Positions 44,921-55,617 of a DNA stretch of 64,000 nucleotides are shown piece by piece. Origin of the DNA: Hemileia vastatrix. Its lineage: Eukaryota > Basidiomycota > Pucciniomycetes > Pucciniales > Zaghouaniaceae. The notes beneath the pieces are model-generated. The model made no database searches, was not told the origin of the DNA, and saw only the letters and a program-made list of their open reading frames with translations. The stretch spans positions 17,791,498 to 17,855,497 of the forward strand of contig JASXTE010000017.1 in assembly GCA_030280995.1 (NCBI GenBank), in the 5' to 3' direction. The translations under genes and the position numbers were made by a program. The first letter of the stretch is position 1. The number at the start of each line of letters is the position of its first letter.

Positions 44921-47455
44921 TTAGTGTTTAAAGAAAACAGCAGCTTTGTATTTACCAATGGGGTGTAGTACTGATCCAAAACCTCTCCAATTTTTATTCT
45001 GAAGTGGTTCAAGCTTAAACTTATATTCACTATCAATTTTCTGTAATGTATTAGTGGAAACAACTGAACCAGCAGCTCCTGTGTCCAATACTATATTAAC
45101 ATTTTCACCAGAAATGATAGCTGGAACCGTGATAGGTGTCATTCTAAAGTTATCAGCTTGTATATCCTTAATGATTTCAGCATCCTCAAAATTCATTAAA
45201 GATTCATTTGAGTCCATATTTAATATTGGATTTTCAAAGATGGACAAATCATCTTCCAACATACAGACTTCATTTTCATCACTATATGAGATATTGCTGT
45301 CATAATCACTTGATTCTTTACTTTTTTCAGTTTCAGTTTCAGATTCACGTTGATTTTCAACAATATTTATGTTTTTCTCACATTTGTGACCTTTTACCCA
45401 AGGTTTGTTACACTTATAACAAGTATTTGTTTCATACTTTTTAGGTACTACAGGTGCAGTAGGTTTTTTCTGCTTCTCCTGAAGTGTTTTTGAATTCTGA
45501 GTTTTTACAGGTTCAAAATTTTGTTTATAAGTGGAATACCTTGATTCATACTTATGGTTTAATAATATTTCATTGCAAATATTAATAAAGTCAGAATATT
45601 CAGTAACATTTAATGTTCTAGCTACAACAATGTCTCTGACAGATATAGGTAATTTGTATATTATCTTATCTTTCCATAAGTTAAAATCCATATGAGGCTC
45701 AATAGCTTTTAATATTTTGTTTAAATTCATTAAAAATACCATAGGTTTGTCACCATTCAACGGATTATACCTAGTCTTCTCATACAGTCTCTGCTGAGTA
45801 AGCCTGAATTTAGAACCTCCAAATTGTTTTTCAATAAGTTGTTTCCATTCAGTCCAAGAGTAGTCTCTACCCTCACTTAAGACAGCTTCAAACCATAATA
45901 AAGCAACATCCTTAAATAAAGAAATTAATTTTGATGTTATCTCTTCATCTGGTAACTTATATGAGAATTTCAAGTTGTCAATTCTTTGAATAAAATGTTG
46001 CCAATCAGAGCTGGCTTCCCCATCATAAGTTGGGTACTGATCTATTTTAGGCCAGTTCTTCTGATTGGATTATATCTCACTAATCTTAGGTAAATTCAAC
46101 AACTCATTTACTTTTGATAAATGGTCTTGTATTTCTTCCTGCACGGATTTGTGACTTACATTTTCAGATTTGACACTACCACCAGATGGTTTAAATTGTG
46201 GTGGTACAGGGAAGGAATGAGATTCACTTTTGCCAATGAAAGGATTATTATTATATTGATTATACTTATGATTATCCTGGTTCATTAGTAGATTGGCAGT
46301 TTCAATCTCAACTTTAGTTAATCTTTGTAGCAGCTCAGAGACACTTTGATTTGTCTGTGCAAAAGATAACTTTGTTCTTGATTCAGTTTTTAATAAGTGT
46401 GTTTCATATAATTTTTCTAACTCACAAAATTTGTTTGAAAGGTCATTATATTTATTACTCAATGAATCATATTTAAGAGTTAGAGACAAATGTTCTTTCT
46501 CTAATTCTTTATTACGTGTTGCTAATTGAGAAATGTTCAATGTTAAGGATGAAATTGTATCACTAGTGAGCTTAACTGTCTGTTCCTCACAATCAGTCAT
46601 TCTATTCCACAATGCTGAAACAATTCTATGGACAGTTGGATTATTGTTAAAATATTCCATGTCCTCCTTTTCAATTCTCTCACTCTCCTGTGAACTTCTC
46701 ATCTCACTAGTAGGTGGTTGCAACTGAGGATTAACTGTATTATCATTGTATATAGTACTGTTATTATGGACAAAAGACAAGTCAGGTGTATCTACTCTAA
46801 AACCTAAATTTCTTAAATCCTCCTCTATTTTTTGTACAGATTTAACATCAATAGAATTACCTATATTGTAATTATCAGTATTATGTCTAATCTGAGAGGG
46901 TAAGTTACTTACCAAGGGATGGTTGCCAGTCCTGATTTTTGGCGCTTTTTTCCCTTGTAAGGGTGAGCTGAGGAAGTCAGATGAGGGGGTGGATCCCTGT
47001 TGCAACTGTGGCTTGTCCACTGTTGGTGAAACCAGTCCCATTTCCATTTGTCTACCAGGATTTTCTCCTGGGAGTGAGTGGACCCTCCTTGGGTAGGGGT
47101 TTGCTGATTTGATTGACTGGGCTGGCCTCCCTTTAATTCTGCCATTGCCTGATTCATCTGCTGAAATCCTACCTTGCAATTGTTTTGCAACTGCTCTACT
47201 TCTTTGAACATGAGAGATTTTGATTCCTCTAGCTTCAGAACCTGTTTGGCCAGGTGGGACAGTTGATCCTGAAGAGGAGGAGACGTCTTTTTGATAGTTA
47301 TCTTTTTTAAGAGGGCGTCCTTTTCTTCTATACTCATGCTTTCTGGCTGGGGGTACTGTTGTCCCTCCATGGTGATGTCCTGGAAAGTTTTTATTAGCTT
47401 TAGACCTGGTATTATAAGCAGGCTGTTCACTTACACTATCCTGAGGAGCACTCAT
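44921..47455 (-). pseudogene. gag: Chromovirus gag and protease start
   Basis: The start at 47453-47455 opens MSAPQDSVSEQPAYNTRSKA. The middle has coiled-coil character (IEEDLRNLGF, then TSDTISSLTLNISQLATRNK). An in-frame TAA at 46070-46072 precedes the capsid-like part (PTYDGEASSDWQHFIQRIDN; RYNPLNGDKPMVFLMNLNK). A CYKCNKPWVKGHKC zinc motif with unusual spacing, an acidic stretch and the protease motif IVLDTGAAGSVVS follow. A TAA at 44921-44923 falls inside the protease, with the frame intact on both sides. A second frame (47430-46909) is open for 174 codons and looks more protein-like than the gag frame there. Confidence 0.85.
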
Positions 47456-47964
47456 ATTGTTCAGAATAACAATATTTTACGTCTACAAAAGGAAAAACTC
47501 TGTGGAATTAGTAGACCAAAGATATTAGTAATTATATTACTAATAAAAAGCAATGGAGCTTACCCTGAATTTATATCTTTATTTATTTAAATAAAATATA
47601 AGAAAAATTCGAAAAAATCTGTTAAAAATATAATAATAAGTTTAACTAGACCTCTATAAGGGTGAATAATTAGCTTACCAAGCTTTAGCCAAATACCAAT
47701 TTAATTGGGTGTTATATTGGTGTCCAAATACCAAGTGAAATTGGGTTTATATTGGGTACAGTTACTACTGTAAATATCTAATTTTTATAATAAAAAATTA
47801 GTACAATTATTATAAGGGTTCTTTTCCGCAATCAATGAGTTATGATGACCCACTAATATGCCACAGACCCAAATATTTGGTTAATTTTGAGTTGTACTAA
47901 GGTAAAAATCACGTCCCAAGGCTTATACTAAATAATAAGTAAAATATAAGGAAAGACCCCCAAT

Positions 47965-49141
47965 TGTCAGTATAGTCTAGTATATAAGTATGATATAATA
48001 GTGTTATTTTATGGTCCTACTACTTATTAATAATTGATTTAGTGATTAAACCTCAGGGGAAGACTAATAGAATAGTTATACTCAAATTAAACTCACAATA
48101 CTTGGATTTAAATGCGTGCTAGTGGTGGAAAATAGAAGAATAAAATATAGTTATAGCTTTTATAAAGATAATATCAATTTATAAGGGCTTTATAATATAT
48201 TTCTGAATGTTAATAATTGTAGTGTAATGTTTTTTTGAAGTGTAGTAATTGAATGATGATAATAAGCCGTCAAAATCCCTCCTTACTTATACCCAAATCC
48301 ACTGGAGTGCACAGACCTTCAATCCAGATGATGTCACTGCTATCCCCGGCAATTACAGCACTGTGAGGGCCCATCACCTCCCCATGGCGTCCACTTCAAG
48401 CATTTTCAACACCCAGACCTCCAGTAAGGACCCTCCATCACTATTAATAATAACACAGAGTCATACCATAAATAGAAATCCCAGATAAAAGCGGATACCA
48501 TAAAGAAACAGGTAAAATAAATGATCAAAAAGAGATTTAATGAAACTAAAAGCATATAAAGGAAACAAATAAAATTTCCAAGCCCCCAATAACATCCCCA
48601 AGCATCCACATTAACCCAAAAACATATTTCCAACCCATAAATCCGTGAATAACCATCCAAGGAAGTAATTTTAGTTGTCCAAACTGGGTGTATGCGCCTG
48701 ATATAGGTGTCTATGCTTCTGTAGGCGTTGTGAATCCACTGATTTCGTCCATATGACCTAAAATAAGCAGAAAAACAAAGGTTATAGGCTATTAAGGGGC
48801 TAAAACCCACTTATATACCTAAATATACATAATATACTGCATATTTCACTGAATATGAGATTTATGTATACATATAAGCTTATGTATGTCAATAATTACT
48901 TCATATCACTTAAGATAAGTATATTATGACTCCATTAACACCTTAATAAGTATTATTAGGCCATGGATAAGCTATTTAAACTATTATAAATTATATAATA
49001 GAATAATAATTATATATATATATAATAAAATAATATATATTATTATTTTAACCTTATTTTTAAGATATAAGCTTAATCTAATTAAGGTTATCTTATTTTA
49101 AGCATAAGAAATACTCAGTCCTAAGGATATTTAGGCTGACA
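47965..49141 (-). repeat. Chromovirus 5' LTR
   Basis: 1177 bp, near-identical to 40304-41480. The sense sequence beyond it begins ATTGGGGGTC; no standard TGG-type primer-binding site is obvious. About 500 bp of leader (47456-47964) without a gene separates it from gag. Confidence 0.92.
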
Positions 49142-49400
49142 ATTTTTGTGATACCCGTCCCTTACTTCAATAAAATCCATGGGGGGTTGTGCCAAAATTT
49201 CATATAAGACTTGTGAAATTCTTGACATGTAAGAATTTTTGGGATACCGGTAAAATGCAGGGGGTAGTAAAGCTAAATTTTCATATAAAACTTTCAAGAT
49301 TCATGACATGAAAGAATTTTTGTGATACCCACCCCTTACTTCAAAAAAATCCAGGGGTGGGGGATTGTCAAATTTTCAAAGGAGACTTGAAAATTTTATT
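49142..49400. repeat. ~90-bp minisatellite, right part
   Basis: Three diverged units with TTTTTGTGATACCC, TTACTTCAATAAAATCCA and GACTTGTGAAATT blocks, continuous with 40125-40303 if the chromovirus is removed. Confidence 0.8.
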
Positions 49401-49514
49401 TAAAAAAAGAATATTTAACATTAAAATACAATATTTCAAGAAATACAGAAAATAATTGTAAAATTTATGTACAAATAAATATGAACACATGAAGTGTGAA
49501 AGAAATAAAAGAGA

Positions 49515-51181
49515 CTAGTCAACAAAAAATTTCATTAAACGTTCTATTTCTTCAACAGATTTGTTTGCTTTAATGCATTCGATCAAGAAATCTTTCTTTT
49601 TAGAACTTTCTTGGAGATCATGCTTATACTTCATCTGTTCCATTAAGTTTTGATGCTCGAGTGTTTTTTCCTTATTTTTGGATTTTTCAATACTAAGAGT
49701 TAACTCAAACTTCTTCTCCTCCAAATCTTGGGCCCTACCATCCTTCTGTAAAGAGAGCTCAAACTTCTTCTCCTCCAAATCTTGGATCCGATCATCCTTC
49801 CATAAGGAGAGCTCATACTTCCTCTCTTCCAAATCTTGTACTCTGTCATCCCTCCTTAAAGAGAGCTCCTAATTCTTCTTTTCAAAGCTCAGAGTCTCTT
49901 TAGCAATTTCCACTTGTTCTAGAGTGAGAATAAAAATTAACATAAAGTAGAAGAAAATCAGAGTAAAGTAATAAGAGGTATGATACACCACACAATATGG
50001 GGGGCGGACTTGCTAGCAAGTCCGCAACCTTGGACCCAAACTCACCATAGATTGAACACACATTGAGCTATTGATAAAGGAACCATTCAATCAGGGATGA
50101 ACACCACTCAGCAGAACAGTTTTAGGTGGGTTTTCAAGTAGAGTTCAGTATGGGTTCAGTATGAGTTCAGTCTGAGTTCCATCTGAGTTCCATCTGAGTT
50201 CAGGTTGAGGACTTGCTAGCAAGTCCACCCCCTATATTGCGTAGTGATATCACTTACCAGCATCACGTTTTTCTAAAAACTGTTCCATCGAAGCAAAAGG
50301 TGTTTGTGATGAAGTATCACTTTTTCGTCTTCTTTGGGAAAGGAAATTTAGACTAGTTGAAGCCCTTCTCTTTTTGTTCAACGTAGAATTTTCCTCCTCA
50401 TAATTGTCACTAGCTTCAGACTCAGTTGATTGAGGATCCTGGGTTTGTTCATCAGCCTTTTAAGAAATAAGAAAAAGATAAGTAAATAAAAAATAGAATT
50501 GATAAGATAAAAGAAAAAAGAAACAGACCTGAGTTAGATTTGGTTGGGTTAAATCACCTATAGGATCTACAAAAAAGCTATTTAGATATGTCTCATTCAA
50601 ATGAGGGGAGGCTTGAGTGGAGGAAGAGGATGGGAAAAGATTTGCTTTGACATCATGTTCAGAGATAGGATCTTCTCCATCCAACATGTTTACAGGATTA
50701 ACATCAGCTTGCTCTCCAAAAATGCATCCATCTCTTTAAAGTAAGGACATAAAGAATCAAGTTTATCGTCTATGGATTTTATGCCCTTAGTTATATCATT
50801 GTCGGTAATCCCAAAACCAGTGGAAGATGAAAGAGCCTTTGCCTTCTTGTATTTTGCTCGGTAATGCTTGAAGCGTTCAGACATCTGTTTAGGAAAAAGA
50901 TCAATCCTTCCCTTGGTCTTATTGCGTAATTCATTTGCCATTAGAAGATAGCCATTAACTTTTGATGCGGGGATCCGTCCTACTTTAGTGGCATACTCAG
51001 TACCAAAACAAGAATCATAGTTAGATTTGGTTTTCAGCCAGTTGATAAGAATGAGATGTTCATCTTTTTTTAATTGAACGGTCTTTGATTTCTCAGCTGA
51101 GCGGGGGAAAGAGGAAGCAGTGGGAATTGAAGAACAACTGGGTGATGGCTGCCTTTGAGAAGATCTAGGATGACAAGGCAT
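49515..51181 (-). pseudogene. Harbinger Myb/SANT-like DNA-binding protein
   Basis: Start ATG at 51179-51181 (MPCHPRSSQRQ). Exon 1 (to 50529) holds the Myb/SANT-like domain: LKKDEHLILINWLKTKSNYD, RIDLFPKQMSERFKHYRAKY, then the family block SSSTGFGITDNDITKGI and LCPYFKEMDAF. A one-base loss in a T-run near 50724 shifts the frame before GEQADVNPVNMLDGED. Intron 1 is 50457-50528 (72 bp). Exon 2 (50456-50258) is acidic, then basic (LNKKRRAS, SQRRRKSD). Intron 2 (49919-50257, 339 bp) contains a MITE. Exon 3 is a coiled coil of 15-17 residue repeats (EEKKFELSLQKDGRAQDL), with a TAG at 49869-49871 at a Tyr/Phe position. In known Harbingers such a protein binds the ends and helps the transposase. Confidence 0.82.
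49986..50246. mobile_element. 261-bp MITE with CACTA-like ends, copy 2, in an intron
   Basis: Same length and structure as 29701-29961. The ends are CACCACACAATAT and inverted CACTACGCAATAT. The 3-bp duplication is ATA (49983-49985 and 50247-50249). It lies in intron 2 of the Myb/SANT-like gene; removing it with one duplication copy would leave a 75-bp intron. Confidence 0.88.
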
Positions 51182-51534
51182 GTTATTATAAATGAAGATG
51201 AAAAGGAGCAGAAACAAGCAGATGAGATAGCGAGATGAAAAGGAGAAGAATCAAATAGATGAAATGGGGAGAAATTCTGAGCGGATAGAATGAACAGGAT
51301 GGGATGAGAATGGAAGTGCGCAGCAAGGTAGAAGGCTGGGATATCCAGAAAGTTGTACAAGATGTGGTTATGGAAAATTGAGTAAAAAATGTCGGATAAG
51401 AGGTGAACATTGACACGTAAAGTGTCTAATAACCCAATTATTAGCAAAAATAATTGCGGAAGATAATTGGGGTATGCATATTATTTTCCGCAATTAATTT
51501 AATTGCGGATCGGTCAACATTGATACCCCCTAAT

Positions 51535-52225
51535 TAGTATATTATATGTGAAAAAGGATAATGCTTTAAAACAATTTGTTAAATTTACTTTCAGATGAAA
51601 ATGAGAGATTCACAAATATACTGATATGCCTCACCAAACAAGAAATGAATTATAAATATAAAATTGGTAACATTAGAATTTAAGATAAGAATTTGTTTTT
51701 TAAGTGACAGGAGGATTGTCCGGATAGGGTGTGGGCCCAGTGACCAAACCATTGATAAACTTGGATACAACTAAGGGAAAAAAAATTGAATAGTTTTATT
51801 TTACAATATATCTTAGTCTGCACAAGATATTGCATTGTTGTCCCTAACTATACCAATATTGTTACTTTTCAAAAGTTATAGGACTACTAAGTTGATAAAA
51901 TATTATTATGAATCACCCAATGAAATACCTTAAGCAACATTCAAAATTATTAAAACATTAATATTCAATTTGAGATTTGGATTAGCTAATTTTTCACAAC
52001 TTACCACAGTTTTGATTAATATAATAAAACTTGAAATTTTTTTTTGAGATAACCTAGAAATGGGTGCAAGAAAATGATGAAACATATGAATTGAAACTTA
52101 ACTCATACACTATTTATAAACTTCATGGATCCTGATTATTTTCTATCAAAATTAATTTTGAGACTGGCATATTGAATTTTAGCTATGACCAAGTACTGTA
52201 AGTGCCATAGTTTGTATTCAATATA
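51535..52225. other. No gene seen
   Basis: AT-rich flank between the Harbinger right end and the palindromic satellite. No supported frame. Confidence 0.6.
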
Positions 52226-55200
52226 TTGGTGTTGATTTTAATTTTGATAGGAATTAACAAGTATCATATGGCACAATGCATTGAAGCCTGACAGAAACCA
52301 CAAAATTTGTGAGGCAATGAAACTCATAATTTTGATCAAAGTTAATGAAGACCCCTGCATATTGAATACAAGCCATTTCACATGGACTACACAGACATAG
52401 ATAAAATTCAACATGAGTGGCTTAAAATTAATTTCTATCAAAATTAATCAAGGCATTAAAAAATAAATTTTTATATGGTGTACTTGATCAAACCAGTTAA
52501 TCCAACTGCTTAGCTTACCTATACTTATTGGAATTTTATGCATAGTCCATGTCCATATTAATTTCGGTTGAAATTAATGTTGAGTAATACATAGTGAATA
52601 CATGCTATGCCACTTAAACTTGCCAGGCATAGCTACCATTAAATATGCCAGTATAAAAAATTAATTTTGATTGAAATAAATGAGCATGATAATCATGAAT
52701 TTCTGGAGTCAACTGCTTATTTTTATGCATGGTGCCTTTCCAACATTAATTTTGATTGAAATTACTTTTGATACTTTCATATTGCATGTAGCTATGCCTG
52801 GAAAGTGTAAGTGGCATAGTGTGTATTCATTATGTATTGGTCAACATTAATTTCAATTGAAATTAATATTGAAATTTGCATATTGAATCCAAACCAGCAA
52901 ACAACCCAAAAGATTCTTCATAAAAATGCCCATTAATTTTGATTGAAATTAAGGCTGACCATATACATATTGAATGGTAGTTATATCTGGTCTGAGTAAA
53001 TGGAGATAGCTTATATTCAATATGTATTGGTCAACATTAATTTTGATAAAAATTAATGAGCATTTTGATCATGAAATTTGTCAGTCAGTTAGTTGTTTCA
53101 ATGCATAATGGCATGCCAACATTAATTTTGATCAAAATTAATGTTGAAATGATATAATGCTTTTTTGCATGACATGTAAAGGACAGCAAGTATTCTCAAG
53201 TATTGAAATTTACTATACATGTTGAGGGTAAATATAATATTTACATATGCATATTAATTTCTATAAAAATTAATGTTGACCAATACATAATAAATAGTAA
53301 ATGTGCCTGGCTAGTGTAAGTGGCATAGCTTTTATTCAATCTGAATTTTGCAACATTAATTTTGATCGAAATTAAGGTTCATGATTATTATCAATTTATG
53401 CAGTCAGTTGCTTACTGTTATGCATGGTAACATGTCAACATTAATTTTAATTAAAGTTGAATTTGACATGCCAACAAGCATTTCTCTGTAAGATGAAAAG
53501 TAGGGCCCTCTATTCTTAAGTAAATATGTTACAATGCATATTGAGCATGTATATATCATTTACATATTAATATTAATTTCAATCAAACTTAATGCTGACC
53601 AACACACATTGAACATAAGCTTTACAACTTACACACACCAGATATAACTACCATTCAATATGTATATGGTCAACCCTAATTTCGATCAAAATTAATGAGC
53701 AGTTTTATGAAGAATTTTTTAGCTTGTTTGCTGGTTTGGATTAAATATGCAAATGTTATGGAGGTAGACTCTTACATTTGCCTTGCTGTAAGCAGAATCT
53801 AAAGGAGTTGGATAATCAGAGAAAACCCTGTCCCTCTAAATGAATTTGTGAGTTTTTTAGATCAATAAGCTTAAAAGTCTATTTGATAATAATAAAGAAT
53901 GAAACCCTGTCTAATTAACGCTTTTTAGGATAATTGAGTGGTTCTTCTGTGCAAAACAACTGAAATGCAACAATAAAGTTACACCAGAAACAATATTTTA
54001 AAAGAAAGAAGTTTTAATGTTTTTAGATTTTAATAATTTTTGATAACAGATACAATAAATGAATCCCTGGAGTTGATACCTTTCTAATAATACACTATAT
54101 GTTAATGTTTAAGAGTTGTTGAGTACAATATTTAAAGTGTTATGTAAAATTGTTATTTTATAAGGGTATTATAAATGATTAATTATTTTTTTACAAAAGA
54201 AAAAGATGAATAATGGTTGTTAATTTTTTTCAAAAAAGACTCTTAATATCGAAGCTAAAAGACAAACAACCATGTAGAAAACTAAGATCCCCCCTTTCTA
54301 TCTGATTCTCCTCCTCCAGACCTTTCTAACAATACCCTACATGCATAGGATCTACAATAAACTATTGATCTAGCATAAATTCTAACCAAACTTTGCACTG
54401 GTGATCAGACTTTTCTACAGTGACCAAACTTTGCACTGGTGATCAGACTTTCCCATTGTGAGCAAATTTTACCACAATGAGCTCTTTTTGCCATAATGAG
54501 CTAATATTGCCATAATGAGCTAATTTGGCCAGAGTGAGCTAAATTTTCCACAGTGAGTTAATCTTGTCACCATGACTAAACTTGACCACAATGACAGAAT
54601 TTTTCCAGTACACTTCGCTTTTGCACCAGAAAATCACCAGAGCGCACCGGAGAGCACCAGAAAAAAAGTGGCCATTCCAAAAGCACACTTCATTCACCAA
54701 AAATACAAATCCATAAAACCATCAAATCACAAAAGAATTACCACATATAACCATTCCAAAAAACCAAAAATCGACCCAAAAAAATCCAGTTAACTCCCTT
54801 CAACCCAATTAACATCTGGTAACACCATGATCTTCTTCCAACCAAGTTCCAATCTAATTTTCACTTAAGTGGCCTAACCAGATTTGGAATGCCACAATGT
54901 CAATAATAAATTTGATCGAAATTAATGTTGACCAATACATAATGAGTACACACTATGCCACTTAAAATTTCCAGGAATAGCCACCATTCAATATGCCAGT
55001 ATCAAAATTAATTTTGGAAAGGCACCATGCATAAAAATATGCAGTTGACTCCAGAAATTCATGATTAACATGCTCATTGATTTTGATCAAAATTAATTTT
55101 GATACTGGCATATTTAATGGTAGCTATACCTGGCAAGTGTAAGTGGTATAGCCTGTATTCACTATGTATTGGTCAACATTAATTTTGATTGAAAATAATA
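52226..55200. repeat. Palindromic satellite, nested inverted units
   Basis: About nineteen palindromes of the type ATTAATTT-N6-AAATTAAT are spaced about 80-130 bp apart, interrupted by a solo LTR. One (53117-53146) is a perfect 30-bp palindrome and another (52846-52867) a perfect 22-bp one. Between them two spacer types alternate: one with GTAAGTGGCATAG and GTATTGGTCAAC, the other with AGTCAACTGCTT and ATGCATGGT. Two sets (52556-52868 and 54905-55197) are themselves ~300-bp palindromes whose central spacers lie in opposite orientation. No coding sequence. Confidence 0.85.
53757..54895 (-). repeat. Solo LTR of the gypsy family in the satellite
   Basis: Starts TATGGAGGTAGACTC and ends TTTGGAATGCCAC on the plus strand, flanked by AATGT on both sides (53752-53756 and 54896-54900). 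It matches the LTR at 11738-12971 and the start of the LTR of copy A. The U5 hairpin arms are CTTACA (53771-53776) and TGTAAG (53787-53792). ACTTTGCACTGGTGATCAG-type tandem repeats lie at about 54390-54600. Confidence 0.85.
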
Positions 55201-55617
55201 TGGATACATAAATGTGACATAAAGAGGTATGGACCATCAATTTGTTGAAAATACATATTTATACCTCATACATTATTTGTTTTTCTTAAATAAAATGTTA
55301 CTCTCTCTCAACACCTTATAGCATTTACCAAGTTGCTTTGAAAAATAACAGAATACATAAAATTCAATATAAGATAGCTATATTACACAGAAGATCACCG
55401 TTATACCCAAGTTATGATGATGTTGATGCTGTATTAATTGATTCCCGAATCTTTACCAGATCAATATCAGCTCCAACCCCAAGTGACTCACATTCATTCA
55501 CAGATAATCCTGCCAAAAATGTTTCTAATTAGCAATTCTTGGGGAGGTATTTGGGAACATTGAATATACCATCTTGTGCGACTGTCCTTTCTGATGACCG
55601 TGAATATGTTTTTGATG
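55201..55617. other. No intact gene; possible 3' remains of the gene to the right
   Basis: Minus-strand pieces such as DGIFNVPKYLPKNC and LAGLSVNECESLGVG can be read near 55600-55440 between stops. They may be the tail of the gene at 55618-57092. Confidence 0.4.

Larger units (their letters stand above)
40304..49141 (-). mobile_element. Chromovirus (Ty3/gypsy with chromodomain), 8.8 kb
   Basis: Two LTRs of equal length (1177 bp) at 40304-41480 and 47965-49141, ends TGTCAG...CTGACA, flanked by the 5-bp duplication ATTTT (40299-40303 and 49142-49146). About five differences between the LTRs were seen by eye, so insertion is recent. A purine tract (reverse of CTCCCTCACTCC) lies beside the 3' LTR at 41481. 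Gag and pol run in one minus-strand frame from 47455, broken by TAA at 46070-46072, TAA at 44921-44923 and a frameshift near 41950. It sits inside the Harbinger minisatellite. Confidence 0.93.
34936..51531 (+). mobile_element. PIF/Harbinger transposon with nested chromovirus
   Basis: The ends AGGGGGTATCAATGTT and AACATTGATACCCCCT are exact inverted repeats, flanked by AAT on both sides (34933-34935 and 51532-51534). Inside are, in order, a DDE_4-type transposase (+), a T/GC-rich fold-back, a TET/JBP-like dioxygenase gene (+), a ~90-bp minisatellite and a Myb/SANT-like DNA-binding protein gene (-). A transposase plus a Myb/SANT-like partner is the usual pair of the PIF/Harbinger superfamily. 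An 8.8-kb chromovirus is inserted at 40304-49141, so the element was about 7.8 kb before that. An internally deleted relative lies at 16886-17355. All three genes carry stops or frameshifts. Confidence 0.85.
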
